A stretch of DNA of 64,000 bases from Microvirga thermotolerans (GCF_009363855.1 NZ_CP045423.1:3564001-3628000), one strand, 5' to 3'. Positions 26,615-36,534 are shown, counted from the first letter of the stretch. Notes: generated by a model not told the origin, from the letters alone. Program-made: numbers and translations.

Positions 26615-27202
26615 CTACTTGCGGGACAAGGCGTCGAGCTTGGCCTGCATTTCGGCCATCTGGCGCTTGAGGTCCCGAAGCTCGGCGGAGCTCTCTCCGG
26701 CGGTCTCTGCCTTCTGACGGGCGGCTCCCTCTTCGCGCTGGGCGAAGGGCGAGAACATGCGCATCGCCTCGGAGAAGAACGTCATGTTCTTGCGGACCTG
26801 CTCCTCCATGGTCTGGAACGCGGAGGGGCCGAAGGCCTGGCTCATCTGCTCGCGCAGCTTCTGCTGCTCCCGGGAGAGGTTCTCCATGGAGAACTCGAGA
26901 TAGCTCGGCACGAGGGACTGGAGGCTGTCCCCGTAGAAGCGGATCAGCTGGCGCAGAACCGTGACGGGGAGGAGGTTTTGCCCCTCCTTGTTCTCCTGCT
27001 CGAAGATGATCTGGGTGAGGACGGAACGGGTGATGTCCTCGCCGGTCTTGGCGTCGAAGACCACGAAATCCTCGCCCTGGCGGACCATGCCGGCCAGGTC
27101 CTCGAGCGTCACGTAGGTGGAGGTGCCGGTGTGGTAGAGGCGGCGGTTGGCATATTTCTTGATAACGGTGGGCTGCTTGTCCGTCTGCTTGTCCGTCGCC
27201 AT
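26615..27202 (-). CDS. phaR: Polyhydroxyalkanoate synthesis repressor PhaR
   Basis: A 195-residue regulator. The N-terminal PHB/PHA accumulation regulator DNA-binding domain (about residues 12-72) reads IKKYANRRLYHTGTSTYVTL and IIFEQENKEGQNLLPVTVLRQLI. The C-terminal half is a helical, glutamine- and alanine-rich region with a heptad-like end LKRQMAEMQAKLDALSRK, suited to granule or oligomer contacts. PhaR senses PHB granules and represses phasin and pha genes. It is divergent from phaA, so the 242-base region between them is the likely operator region. Confidence 0.94.
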   Translation of the reverse strand: MATDKQTDKQPTVIKKYANRRLYHTGTSTYVTLEDLAGMVRQGEDFVVFDAKTGEDITRSVLTQIIFEQENKEGQNLLPVTVLRQLIRFYGDSLQSLVPSYLEFSMENLSREQQKLREQMSQAFGPSAFQTMEEQVRKNMTFFSEAMRMFSPFAQREEGAARQKAETAGESSAELRDLKRQMAEMQAKLDALSRK

Positions 27203-27444
27203 GGAACCCGATACGTCCTGATTGAATGCGAAACCGGCGCCGGCACCCTTGCACCCCGGGCGAGCGGGGCATCGGCCGTCGGCACAAAGCTATAGGCATT
27301 CCGCCGGGCGATCAAAGCCCTAAAAGTCTAAAGGCGCATACCTGCTACCTCCCTATATACGGGGCGCGGCGCTTGACTTCCCTCCGTCTGGCGCTTTGAT
27401 CGGACCTCAAGGGGCGGCTTGCCTCAACCGTACAGGAGATCGGA

Positions 27445-28623
27445 ATGGCCCGGGACAACATCGTCATCGTCGGCGCGGCACGCACGGCCGTCGGCTCGTT
27501 CAACGGCGCATTCGGGAACACCCCCGCCCATGAGCTGGGCGCCGTCGCGATCAAGGCGGCGCTGGAGCGCGCCAAGGTGGAGGCGGCGGAGGTCGACGAG
27601 GTGATCCTCGGCCAGATCCTCACCGCCGGACAGGGCCAGAACCCCGCCCGGCAGGCGGCCATGGCGGCGGGCGTCCCCCAGGAGAAGACGGCCTGGGCGC
27701 TCAACCAGCTCTGCGGCTCGGGCCTGCGCACGGTGGCCATCGGCATGCAGCAGATCGCCAACGGCGACGCCGGCATCATCGTGGCGGGCGGCCAGGAATC
27801 CATGTCCCAGGCGCCCCATGCGGCCCATATGCGCGGCGGCACCAAGATGGGCGACCTGAAGCTCATCGACACCATGCTCAAGGACGGCCTGATGGACGCC
27901 TTCCACGGCTATCACATGGGCAACACCGCCGAAAACGTGGCCCAGCGCTGGCAGCTGACCCGCGAGGAGCAGGACCAGTTCGCGGTCTCCTCGCAGAACA
28001 AGGCCGAGGCCGCCCAGAAGGCCGGCCGCTTCAAGGACGAGATCGCGCCCGTCACCATCTCGACCCGCAAGGGCGACGTGGTGGTGGACCAGGACGAGTA
28101 CATCCGCCCCGGCACGACGCTGGACGCGATCGCCAAGCTCAAGCCCGCCTTCTCCAAGGACGGCACCGTGACCGCCGGCAATGCGTCGGGCATCAACGAC
28201 GGTGCCGCCGCCGTGGTGCTGATGACCGAGGCCGAGGCCCAGCGCCGGGGCCTGACGCCGCTTGCCCGGATCGCCTCGTGGGCGACGGCGGGCGTGGACC
28301 CCGCGATCATGGGAACGGGCCCGATCCCGGCCTCCCGCAAGGCCCTGGAGAAGGCCGGCTGGAAGGTCTCCGACCTCGAGCTCGTGGAGGCGAACGAGGC
28401 CTTCGCGGCCCAGGCCCTGGCGGTCAACAAGGACATGGGCTGGGATCCGTCCATCGTGAACGTCAACGGCGGCGCCATCGCCATCGGCCATCCCATCGGC
28501 GCCTCGGGGGCGCGCGTGCTCGTCACGCTGCTGCACGAAATGGGCCGCCGCAACGCCCGTAAGGGCCTCGCGACCCTCTGCATCGGCGGCGGCATGGGCA
28601 TCGCCATGTGCCTGGAGCGCTGA
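27445..28623 (+). CDS. phaA: Acetyl-CoA acetyltransferase (beta-ketothiolase)
   Basis: A 392-residue biosynthetic thiolase that condenses two acetyl-CoA to acetoacetyl-CoA, the first step of PHB synthesis. Nucleophile Cys90 is in [10 protein letters not shown]. The catalytic His is in [20 protein letters not shown], and the second Cys in [11 protein letters not shown]. The start has ACAGGAG seven bases upstream. phaB follows 168 bases later on the same strand. The PHB synthase gene phaC is not in the window. Confidence 0.96.
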   Translation: MARDNIVIVGAARTAVGSFNGAFGNTPAHELGAVAIKAALERAKVEAAEVDEVILGQILTAGQGQNPARQAAMAAGVPQEKTAWALNQLCGSGLRTVAIGMQQIANGDAGIIVAGGQESMSQAPHAAHMRGGTKMGDLKLIDTMLKDGLMDAFHGYHMGNTAENVAQRWQLTREEQDQFAVSSQNKAEAAQKAGRFKDEIAPVTISTRKGDVVVDQDEYIRPGTTLDAIAKLKPAFSKDGTVTAGNASGINDGAAAVVLMTEAEAQRRGLTPLARIASWATAGVDPAIMGTGPIPASRKALEKAGWKVSDLELVEANEAFAAQALAVNKDMGWDPSIVNVNGGAIAIGHPIGASGARVLVTLLHEMGRRNARKGLATLCIGGGMGIAMCLER

Positions 28624-28791
28624 GGCGCGGCAACGCATACGGGCGCATCCCAAAGAGCTGGGGCACCCCTCCTAGGCTCTGCCCATTGTCCTAAGCTATG
28701 ATCCATGGCGGCCCGGTCTGTCCGGGCCGCCCCGAGAGGCGGGCTTCGGCGGAGGCACCGTCCGGGAACGGCTTACGGGAAGGAGACGAGG

Positions 28792-29517
28792 ATGGCGCGC
28801 GTTACGCTGGTCACGGGAGGGACCCGTGGCATCGGAGCTGCGATTTCGCGAAAGCTGAAGGAAGCGGGCTACACGGTCGTTGCCAACTACGGCGGCAACG
28901 ACGAGGCCGCGAACCGCTTCAAGGCGGAGACGGGAATCCCCGTCTACAAGTTCGACGTGTCCGATCCTGCCGCCTGCGAGGCCGGCATCCGCACGATCGA
29001 ATCGGAGTTCGGCCCCATCGAGGTGCTCGTCAACAATGCCGGCATCACCCGGGACGGGATGTTCCACCGCATGACCTACGAGCAATGGTCGGCGGTGATC
29101 CGGACCAACCTCGATTCCATGTTCACCTGCACGCGGCCCATCATCGAGGGCATGCGCGAGCGGGGCTTCGGGCGAATCGTCATCATCTCCTCCATCAACG
29201 GGCAGAAGGGGCAGATGGGGCAGGCGAACTACTCCGCCGCCAAGGCCGGGGTCATCGGCTTCGCCAAGGCGCTCGCCCTGGAGAACGCCGGCAAGGGCAT
29301 CACCGTGAACGTGATCGCGCCGGGCTACATCGCCACCGAAATGGTGCAGGCGGTACCCGAGGAGGTGCTGAAGTCCAAGATCCTGCCCCTCATTCCCGTC
29401 GGGCGCCTGGGAGAGGCCGAGGAGATCGCCCGCAGCGTGCTCTTCCTGGTGGGGGACGGCGCCGGCTTCATCACCGGCTCGACCCTGTCCGTCAACGGCG
29501 GGCAGTACATGGCGTGA
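28792..29517 (+). CDS. phaB: Acetoacetyl-CoA reductase
   Basis: A 241-residue short-chain dehydrogenase that reduces acetoacetyl-CoA to (R)-3-hydroxybutyryl-CoA with NADPH. The cofactor motif is TGGTRGIG near the N-terminus. NNAG, the catalytic Ser in ISSINGQKGQMGQ and YSAAKAG give the triad. The length and QKGQMGQANYSAAKAG are diagnostic of PhaB. I chose ATG 28792 because AAGGAG lies six bases upstream; the longer frame from 28705 is not needed. A weak six-base-pair hairpin (29522-29538) follows the stop. Confidence 0.96.
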   Translation: MARVTLVTGGTRGIGAAISRKLKEAGYTVVANYGGNDEAANRFKAETGIPVYKFDVSDPAACEAGIRTIESEFGPIEVLVNNAGITRDGMFHRMTYEQWSAVIRTNLDSMFTCTRPIIEGMRERGFGRIVIISSINGQKGQMGQANYSAAKAGVIGFAKALALENAGKGITVNVIAPGYIATEMVQAVPEEVLKSKILPLIPVGRLGEAEEIARSVLFLVGDGAGFITGSTLSVNGGQYMA

Positions 29518-29602
29518 CTTTCGGGCCGCAAGGGCCCGGAACCGGCAGGCGCCTTTTCCGAAAGCTCTCCCCAGGCGGAGGGCTTTCGTCTATGCGGGCG
29601 GC

Positions 29603-30475
29603 ATGACGATACGCACCGCCACCTCCATCGGCTTCACCGCCGTCCTGTTCTGGTCCCTTCTCGCCCTGCTCACCGCCGCGACCGGACGCATTCCCCCGTT
29701 CCAGCTCGCAGCGATGACGTTCCTGGTGGGCGGCCTCGTGGGGGCGACCACCTGGATCAGGCGCCCCGAGGGCATGAAGGCCCTGCGGCAGAAGCCGGTC
29801 GTCTGGGCCCTCGGCCTCGGAGGGCTTTTCGGCTACCACGCCCTCTACTTCGCCGCCCTGCGTCTGGCCCCGCCCGCCGAGTCGGGCCTCATCAACTATC
29901 TCTGGCCCCTGCTGATCGTCCTGTTCTCCTCCTTCCTTCCGGGCGAGCGCCTGCGCCGCGCCCATGTGGTCGGCGCCCTCCTGGGCTTCGCGGGGGTGGT
30001 CGTGCTGATCGCGGGACGGGGGCCGCTCGACGCGCGGGCGGAGTACGTGCCCGGCTATCTCTGCGCCTTCGTCGCCGCCTTCGTGTGGTCCGGCTATTCG
30101 GTGCTCTCCCGCCGTTTCGGCGAGGTGCCGACCGATGCGGTGGCGGGATTCTGCCTGGTGACCGCCGCGCTGAGCCTTGTCTGCCACTGGCTGTTCGAAA
30201 CCACGGTCTGGCCGGAATCGGGGATGCAGTGGCTCGCCCTGCTCGCCCTCGGCCTCGGACCCGTGGGCGCGGCGTTCTACGTATGGGACATCGGCATGAA
30301 GCGGGGGGACATCCGCCTTCTCGGAGTGGCGTCCTATGCGACCCCGGTCCTGTCCACCCTGCTCCTCGTCCTCGCGGGCTATGCCCCCGCCTCGCTGACC
30401 CTCGCCCTCTCCTGCGGGCTGATCGTGCTCGGGGCCCTGGTGGCGACGCTCACGCCCCGGTCACGCCGGGGGTGA
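29603..30475 (+). CDS. DMT-superfamily exporter, YddG-like
   Basis: A 290-residue EamA protein with ten predicted helices. It starts MTIRTATSIGFTAVLFWSLLA and has the two-repeat layout. LINYLWPLLIVLFSS and GMKRGDIRLLGVASYATPVLSTLLL match the aromatic amino-acid exporter YddG group rather than the other two DMT proteins in the window. It is not obviously linked to the neighbouring PHB genes. The substrate assignment is tentative. Confidence 0.84.
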   Translation: MTIRTATSIGFTAVLFWSLLALLTAATGRIPPFQLAAMTFLVGGLVGATTWIRRPEGMKALRQKPVVWALGLGGLFGYHALYFAALRLAPPAESGLINYLWPLLIVLFSSFLPGERLRRAHVVGALLGFAGVVVLIAGRGPLDARAEYVPGYLCAFVAAFVWSGYSVLSRRFGEVPTDAVAGFCLVTAALSLVCHWLFETTVWPESGMQWLALLALGLGPVGAAFYVWDIGMKRGDIRLLGVASYATPVLSTLLLVLAGYAPASLTLALSCGLIVLGALVATLTPRSRRG

Positions 30476-30531
30476 GCGGTTTTGGTGGGCGCGGAACGCG
30501 GGCGCCCGCTTCGCACGTGCCCCGTTCCGCT

Positions 30532-31284
30532 CTAAGCGCCGCCCGGCATGACCCGGTGCGTGTAGCGGTAGGCCTGGGAGAAACCGAAGGCCCGGTAGAG
30601 GGAGAGCGCGATCTCGTTCTCCTCGCGCACCTGGAGATAGGCGGTGTGCGCGCCCTCGCCGCATCCCCAGGCCATCAGGCTCGAGACGACCCGCCGCCCG
30701 AGGCCGATACCGCGCAGGTCCGGCGCCACGACGATGTCGTAGAGGCCCACGAAGCCGCGCTCCACCACGCCGAGACCCCATGCCACCGGCCGCTCGTCGA
30801 GGCTCAGGGTGGCGAAGGCCGCCTTCTGCCTGATTCGTGAGACGATCTGGATCAGGGTGGCGTCGTCCGCCTTGTCGCCGCCGTAGGACTGGGCGGCCTC
30901 CCGCACCCACCGCTTCGAGACCTGGGGCTCGATCGTCACCTCCGGATCGGGCTCGCAGTCCCCCCTGACCGGGGCCGTGAGCACGCAGGTCGGCTCGACC
31001 TCCAGGAATCCCCGCGACCGGAGCAGGTCGTCGACGGACGGGTCCTGGAGGCCGGTGAGGCGGAAGGTCGGCCGCACGTTCGCATCGAGGAACCGCAGGA
31101 CCATGTAGTCGACCAGCGCGTCGTCGAGGCGGGCGCCCGGCATGAGCGGCGTCGCCGAATTGGCGCGCTTGCTGTAGCCGTCGGCGAACCGCAGGATCCA
31201 TCCCTCGTAGGCCTGGTAGTCGAAGGCCGGCCAGGCGTTCATGAGGCGGCATTCAAGTCCGAGAACGAGATCGTGGTCGCTCAT
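30532..31284 (-). CDS. GNAT-family N-acetyltransferase
   Basis: A 250-residue two-part protein. The N-terminal 110 residues (MSDHDLVLGLECRLMNAWPA) are a family-specific domain seen in many alphaproteobacterial GNAT proteins. The C-terminal GNAT core has LYDIVVAPDLRGIGLGRRVVSSLMAW and TAYLQVREENEIALSLYRAFGF, giving acetyl-CoA binding. It lies 78 bases from the gloB stop on the same strand, so the two may share a transcript. The acceptor is unknown. Confidence 0.84.
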   Translation of the reverse strand: MSDHDLVLGLECRLMNAWPAFDYQAYEGWILRFADGYSKRANSATPLMPGARLDDALVDYMVLRFLDANVRPTFRLTGLQDPSVDDLLRSRGFLEVEPTCVLTAPVRGDCEPDPEVTIEPQVSKRWVREAAQSYGGDKADDATLIQIVSRIRQKAAFATLSLDERPVAWGLGVVERGFVGLYDIVVAPDLRGIGLGRRVVSSLMAWGCGEGAHTAYLQVREENEIALSLYRAFGFSQAYRYTHRVMPGGA

Positions 31285-31362
31285 GGTGTCCGTCGCATTG
31301 TCCCGGCCTGCGGCCGATGACGGGAAAGATACTCGGTGAGGGGCTCGTCGGGCCCTGGGCCG

Positions 31363-32130
31363 TCAGAACCGGTTCTTCCATTCGCGCAGGGCCTGGAACA
31401 CGGCGACCGGTTCCGCGCCCTCCTTCCCCGCCGCCCGCGCGACCTCCGGCTCGCCGGCACGCAGGAAGGGGTTCGTCGCCTTCTCCTCTCCGAGGGTGGT
31501 CGGCACCAGGAAGCCCCCCCGGGCCTTGGCCTCCTCCGCCTGCGCCATGCGCCGCTTGAGGGCGGCGTTGCCAGGCTCGACGGCGAGGGCGAAGCGGCCG
31601 TTGGAGAGGGTGTAGTCGTGGCCGCTGTAGATGCGGGCATCGTCGGGCAGCGAGGCGATTCGCCGGAGGGACGCCCAGAAGGTCGGGTAGGTTCCCTCCA
31701 GCAGGCGGCCGCAGCCGAGGGTGAAGAGGGTGTCCCCGGCGAACAGGACCCGGTCCGCGGCGAACCAGTAGGAGACGTGGTCGTCGCAATGGCCCGGCGT
31801 CTCCCATATGTCGGCGCGCAGTTCGCCCACCTGCACGAAATCGCCCTCCTGCACCAGCCTGTCGGCCTGGGGCACCGCCCCCTTCGCCTTGAGCGGCGCC
31901 ACGATCCGGCAGCCGAAGCGCTCCTTGAGCGGCGCGATGGCCTCCACATGATCCCCATGGCGGTGCGTGACGAGGATGTCCGACAGGGACCAGCCCGTCT
32001 CTTCGAGGGCCCTGAGGATGGGCCCCTCCTCCGGCGCGTCGATGGCGGCACAGGCGCCGGACTTGGGATCGTGGACGAGGACACCGATATTGTCCTCGCG
32101 GCAGAGGAAAGCATGGATCTGGATGGGCAT
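31363..32130 (-). CDS. gloB: Hydroxyacylglutathione hydrolase (glyoxalase II)
   Basis: A 255-residue metallo-beta-lactamase-fold hydrolase that releases D-lactate from S-lactoylglutathione. The dinuclear metal motif is THRHGDH near residue 54. GHCDDHVSYWF, the Asp in LFAGDTLFTLGCGRLLEGT and the glutathione-binding tail complete the family pattern. The start at 32130 has AAGGCGG seven bases upstream. It is divergent from the methyltransferase at 32257, an arrangement conserved in many alphaproteobacteria. Confidence 0.94.
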   Translation of the reverse strand: MPIQIHAFLCREDNIGVLVHDPKSGACAAIDAPEEGPILRALEETGWSLSDILVTHRHGDHVEAIAPLKERFGCRIVAPLKAKGAVPQADRLVQEGDFVQVGELRADIWETPGHCDDHVSYWFAADRVLFAGDTLFTLGCGRLLEGTYPTFWASLRRIASLPDDARIYSGHDYTLSNGRFALAVEPGNAALKRRMAQAEEAKARGGFLVPTTLGEEKATNPFLRAGEPEVARAAGKEGAEPVAVFQALREWKNRF

Positions 32131-32256
32131 GGCACCGCCTTGGCTTGATGCGTCACCGGTTATCATGGGACAGTCCGCAGAGGAAACCAGCCCCGGACGG
32201 CGCGGGGGCCGTGGGAGGTCGCGAGGGAGTTCGCGAGGGAGTTCGACGGACGGAGC

Positions 32257-33015
32257 ATGAGCATCGACATCACGGACCTGCGCAGCTTCTACGCCAGCCC
32301 GCTCGGCGTCGTCGCCCGCCGCTTCGTGGGACGGGCGATCGGCCGCTTCTGGGGGCCTCTCGCCGGTCTGAGGGTGCTCGGCCTCGGTTATGCCTGTCCC
32401 TATCTCGCGCCGGTCCGCGCCGAATGCGAGCGGGCGCTCGCCTTCATGCCGGCGAGCCAGGGCGTGGTGAACTGGCCGGCGACGGGCCCCTCCGCCTCGG
32501 CCCTGGTCGATCCCCTTGCCATGCCCCTGCCCGATGCCTCCATCGACCGGGTGCTGGTGGTCCATGCCCTGGAGACGGTGGAGAGCCCCACCGAACTGCT
32601 GCACGAGATCTGGCGGATCCTGACGCCGGGCGGGCGCATCATCCTGGTGGCGCCGAACCGGCGCGGTCTCTGGGCCCGCATGGACACGACGCCATTCGGC
32701 CACGGCCAGCCCTACAGCCGCTCCCAGCTGAAAGGCCTCATGCGCCAGACCTGGTTCTCGCCCGAGGGCTGGGCCGAGACCCTCTACGTGCCGCCCCTGC
32801 GCAGCCGGTTCCTGCTGCAGACGGCGCAGGCCTGGGAGCAGATCGGCATCGGCTTCTCCCTGCCCTTCGCCGGCCTGCACATCGTCGAGGCGACGAAGCA
32901 GCTCTACCGTCCCGGCGCGGTGCGGGCGGTGCGCCGTTCCGCCCGACTCTCCCCCGTCCTCGTTCCGGCCCCGGCTCCCGCCTCCCGGGTGATCGCGCGC
33001 GACCGGCAGCCCTGA
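32257..33015 (+). CDS. SAM-dependent methyltransferase-like protein
   Basis: A 252-residue protein with a methyltransferase type-11 fold. The SAM-binding region is changed: VLGLGYACPYLAP replaces the usual GxGxG run, while the later LPDASIDRVLVVHALETVESP and EIWRILTPGGRIILVAPNR are typical. It may be an altered methyltransferase or a SAM-binding protein without activity. It is divergent from gloB. A ten-base-pair hairpin lies 43 bases after its stop. The C-terminus is proline/alanine-rich. Confidence 0.82.
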   Translation: MSIDITDLRSFYASPLGVVARRFVGRAIGRFWGPLAGLRVLGLGYACPYLAPVRAECERALAFMPASQGVVNWPATGPSASALVDPLAMPLPDASIDRVLVVHALETVESPTELLHEIWRILTPGGRIILVAPNRRGLWARMDTTPFGHGQPYSRSQLKGLMRQTWFSPEGWAETLYVPPLRSRFLLQTAQAWEQIGIGFSLPFAGLHIVEATKQLYRPGAVRAVRRSARLSPVLVPAPAPASRVIARDRQP

Positions 33016-33057
33016 ACCCTCTTCCCGTCGTCCTTCCGGGGTCGGAAGACAAAGGAA

Positions 33058-33081
33058 GGGGCGGCTCTTGGGAGCCGCCCC
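33058..33081. terminator. Hairpin between convergent methyltransferase and RTX genes
   Basis: GGGGCGGCTC-TTGG-GAGCCGCCCC, a perfect ten-base-pair stem with a four-base loop, between two convergent genes. It has no long T tract on either side, so it is a probable but not certain bidirectional terminator. Confidence 0.65.
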
Positions 33082-33108
33082 GCGCCTTCGGTCTCGATGA
33101 CAGCTGCG

Positions 33109-36100
33109 TCAGACGATGAAGAAGCTCTCGTGCGTGAGCGCGGGCTTCACGCCGCTCGTCAGGGTGGCGATCAGGACCGCGGCCGCGCTGTGCTTGCCGC
33201 CGGCCGTCCCATCCGCATCGTAGTAGATGCGCCCGGCGGACCGATCGTAGATGATGCGGTCGTCCGCATCCGCCGCGGCCTTGCCGGTCGCGAAGGCGCT
33301 CGCGCTCAGCATCCCCACGTCCGCAGCGCCGAAGGCCGCGAAGGCCGTGCGCGAGAGGACGATGCGGTCGCCCTCGGCGATCGAGAAGTCGAGGATCGTG
33401 TCGGCGCTGCTCTTCGACGGCAGCTGGTCGAAGAGGAAGGCGTCCGCGCCCGCGCCGCCGGTCAGGTCGTCCTGCCCGCCGCCGCCGCCGAGCGTGTCGT
33501 TGCCCGCGCCGCCATTGAGCTCGTCGGCGCCGCTGCCGCCCCTGATCAGGTCGTTGCCGGCCGTTCCGACGACGGTCTCACGCTTCGCGTCCTGCACGGC
33601 GACGGTGAGAGTCTTGGTGAAGGATGCGGCGCCGTCGCTGGCTGCGACCGCGATGTCGAACGAGGTGACCTGCTCGTAGTCGATGGCCGCGTTGTTCTTG
33701 ACGCGGATCTCGTTGCCGACGAGTTCGACGAGCCCGCCTCCGTCATTCAGGAGCGTGTAGGTCAGCCCGTCGCCGTTGGGGTCGGTGCCCGAGAGGGTCC
33801 CGATCACCGTGCCGACGTCGGAATGTTCGCGGACGGAAGACTGCGACAGGGCGATGTCGGTCGGAGCCTTGTTGACGTCCGCCACCGTGACGGCGACCGT
33901 GCCGGTGGCGGCTCCGCCGCGCCCGTCGGAGGCCGTGACGGCATAGCTGAACACCGTGTCCTGCGCGACCTGGATCAGGCTCTTGTCGCGGACGACGATG
34001 GATCCTCCCGAGATCGCGAAGCGGCCGTCGGCGCTGACGAGGCCATCGGAGCCCGCCAGTGCGTCCGCGAAGGTGAAGGACAGCGCGTCCCCGTCCGTAT
34101 CCGTCGCCGAGAGCGTTCCCACGACGGTGCCGGCCGCAGCCGCGTCGCTGATCGCTCCGCCCGAGAGCACGGGAGCCGTGGGCACCGCGTTCTCGTGGTG
34201 GATCGAAGTGACCCGGATGGCGCTGCTCGACGGCGCGGACAGGCCGCCCGCGTCGGTCAGTTCGATGGTGAAGACGGTCGTCTCGGCGCTGAGATCCGGG
34301 GCGCCGGTCCGGTCCGTCGGATCGTAGCGCAAGGCATGGACCGCCGTCTGAACCTCCAGGGCCGTTCCGGTCATCGTGAAGATCCCGGTCGCCGCGTCGA
34401 AGGTGCCGCCGTTGCCCGGGATCAGGACGCCCTTGCCGGGCGCGTCGAGGGCGATGCGCACCGTCACGGTGTCGCCCATGTTCGTTTCGCCGATGCTCAA
34501 GCCGGCGAAGGGCCGGATGGAGCTGTCGGTGTCATCGACCGTGAAGGACGCCTCGGGCGCGATCATGATCGGCGCGCGGTTCGCCACCGTCGCGGCCACG
34601 GCGATGTTGCTGTTCGGCACCGCCGCGGCGCCAGCGCTGTCCACGACGGAGATGGTGAAGGTCGTGGTGTGGACCGTGCCGATCGGCAGGTCCGAATGAT
34701 CCGTCGGGTTGAACTGCAGGGCCCGCAGCGCCGCCTGAACGGCGGCGGCGGTGCCGGACACGGTGTAGGTGCCCGCGAGCGCGTCGTAGGTGCCGGTGCC
34801 GAGATTCACGAAGGCGCCGTCGTAGATGTTGCTCATCTTCACGGTCGCGGTCACGGATGCGCTGTCGTCCGTGACGGTGACGGTCGTGAAGGGGCTTGCG
34901 ATCTCGATGTCCTGGACCGCGACCGTCACGGGAGAGGGCGCGCCGCCGATCACCGGAGCCGCGTTGCTGCCCCAAATGCTGCCCTCGCCCACAAGGACGA
35001 TGTTCTCGATGTTCGCGAGCTTGGTTCCGTCGAAGTCCTTCACGGAGATGTAGACGGTGTCGATGCCGCCGTTGGTGCCGTTGAGCTCGAGGGTCGAGTC
35101 GCCGAGATCGTCGATGTAGTAGACGTCGTTGCCGAGGCCGCCGACCATGGTGTCGTTGCCGGTGCCGCCCACGAGGGTGTCGCTGCCGTCCCCGCCATCG
35201 AGGCTGTCGTTGCCGGCTCCGCCGAGCAGCGAATCGTTGTCGTAGACGCCGTAGAGAGAGTCGTTGCCGTCCCCGCCCTCGAGGGTGTCGTTGCCGGCAG
35301 CCCCGGAGAGGACGTCGTTTCCGCCGAGGCCCTCGATTCTGTTGTCGTAGATCGAACCGGTGACGGAATCGCCATAATTGGTCCCGGCGAGGTTCTTGAT
35401 CCCGGACGCCTGGTCCGATCCGGCGACCGTTCCGCTGACGGTGTACTTGTTGACGATGCCGGTGCCGAGATTCGCCTGGATCCGGCCGAGGTACAACGAG
35501 GCGGGAAGCCGGTCGTACCGGAGCGCGGTCTGGAAATTGCCGAAGATGTAATCGCTGCCGGCGGTGCCGTAGATCGTGTCGATTCCGGTGCCTGCGTGGA
35601 TCGAATCGATTCCGTCGCTGTTGCTTCCGGTCAGAACATCGTTTCCGGCCCCGCCATGAATTTCGGTCGCCCCCGAGATCGCATCGTCCCCGTCGCTGCC
35701 GATCACGCAATAGACCTGCGAGAAGGTGTCGTTGCCCTGGCCCGTCCCTGTGCCCGAACCGCTCGAGAGAGTCACCGTGACGCCGGCCATGCCTTCGTAC
35801 ATGACGGTGCCGCCGATGAAGGTGTCGTCGCCCTCGCCGCCGATGAGGGTGTCGTTCGCTACCAGGCCTCCCTCGATCCTGCTCCCGATGAGGGTGTCGT
35901 TGCCGCCGAGACCGTAGAGGACGATGTTCTCGCCGCCCTGGACGTTGATGACATCGTCATAGGCGGAGCCTACGGCCGCCTCGATGCCCACATAGGTGTC
36001 CAGGTTTCCCCAGGTGTCGGTGCCGGTGAAGGCCGCGTACGTGATGCCGTCGTAGGTCCAGGCGGCGTCCGTGAGGTTCACGACGACGCCGCGCCCTCCG

Positions 36101-36534
36101 GTTTCCGTCTCGTAGGAAACCGTGTCGAATCCGTCGCCGCCGTCGATGAGGTCGCTGCCCTGCCAGCCGATGAGGAGGTCGTCGTCCTCCTCGCCGAAGA
36201 GCTGGTCGTCCGCCGAGCCGCCCCGCAGGGTGTCCCAGCCCATGCCGGCGTAGATGGCCTGCGACGCCGTGGCGTCGTGGCTGCCGAGGTCGTTGTCGCC
36301 GTCGTCGCCGCGGATGACGGAGGAGGCCGAGAAACCGGCAGAAGCGCTCGAGAGCGCATTCGTCTCCAGCGAGGAGGACCGCTCGCCGGCGGCCTTCTCG
36401 GCATCGGGATAGGCTTGCAGCGACCGACGCCCCTCACGGGCGTCGGCGAGCGGATCGGGAACGTGCGCCCCGAGATCGGAGGCGTTGCGGCCGACCGGCT
36501 CGGCGGAACGACCCTGCGGACTGGATTTCGTCAT
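33109..36534 (-). CDS. Large RTX calcium-binding protein with cadherin/Ig-like domains
   Basis: A 1141-residue exported protein with no Sec signal peptide. Residues 1-70 are a polar leader. RTX-type GGxGxDxL repeats occur at about 75-145, 190-300 and most densely 400-475 (GAAGNDTLEGGDGNDSLYG). Four Ig/cadherin-like domains follow at about 525-650, 655-780, 785-890 and 890-980 (SATDTDGDALSFTF, TDPNGDGLTYTL). A second RTX block lies at 990-1035, and the serralysin-type C-terminal secretion module at 1040-1141 (DRIIYDRSAGRIYYDADG). The acidic, glycine-rich repeats bind calcium outside the cell. An adhesin or surface-layer role is likely. The likely exporter is the type I system at 7-10 kb. Confidence 0.92.
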   Translation of the reverse strand: MTKSSPQGRSAEPVGRNASDLGAHVPDPLADAREGRRSLQAYPDAEKAAGERSSSLETNALSSASAGFSASSVIRGDDGDNDLGSHDATASQAIYAGMGWDTLRGGSADDQLFGEEDDDLLIGWQGSDLIDGGDGFDTVSYETETGGRGVVVNLTDAAWTYDGITYAAFTGTDTWGNLDTYVGIEAAVGSAYDDVINVQGGENIVLYGLGGNDTLIGSRIEGGLVANDTLIGGEGDDTFIGGTVMYEGMAGVTVTLSSGSGTGTGQGNDTFSQVYCVIGSDGDDAISGATEIHGGAGNDVLTGSNSDGIDSIHAGTGIDTIYGTAGSDYIFGNFQTALRYDRLPASLYLGRIQANLGTGIVNKYTVSGTVAGSDQASGIKNLAGTNYGDSVTGSIYDNRIEGLGGNDVLSGAAGNDTLEGGDGNDSLYGVYDNDSLLGGAGNDSLDGGDGSDTLVGGTGNDTMVGGLGNDVYYIDDLGDSTLELNGTNGGIDTVYISVKDFDGTKLANIENIVLVGEGSIWGSNAAPVIGGAPSPVTVAVQDIEIASPFTTVTVTDDSASVTATVKMSNIYDGAFVNLGTGTYDALAGTYTVSGTAAAVQAALRALQFNPTDHSDLPIGTVHTTTFTISVVDSAGAAAVPNSNIAVAATVANRAPIMIAPEASFTVDDTDSSIRPFAGLSIGETNMGDTVTVRIALDAPGKGVLIPGNGGTFDAATGIFTMTGTALEVQTAVHALRYDPTDRTGAPDLSAETTVFTIELTDAGGLSAPSSSAIRVTSIHHENAVPTAPVLSGGAISDAAAAGTVVGTLSATDTDGDALSFTFADALAGSDGLVSADGRFAISGGSIVVRDKSLIQVAQDTVFSYAVTASDGRGGAATGTVAVTVADVNKAPTDIALSQSSVREHSDVGTVIGTLSGTDPNGDGLTYTLLNDGGGLVELVGNEIRVKNNAAIDYEQVTSFDIAVAASDGAASFTKTLTVAVQDAKRETVVGTAGNDLIRGGSGADELNGGAGNDTLGGGGGQDDLTGGAGADAFLFDQLPSKSSADTILDFSIAEGDRIVLSRTAFAAFGAADVGMLSASAFATGKAAADADDRIIYDRSAGRIYYDADGTAGGKHSAAAVLIATLTSGVKPALTHESFFIV

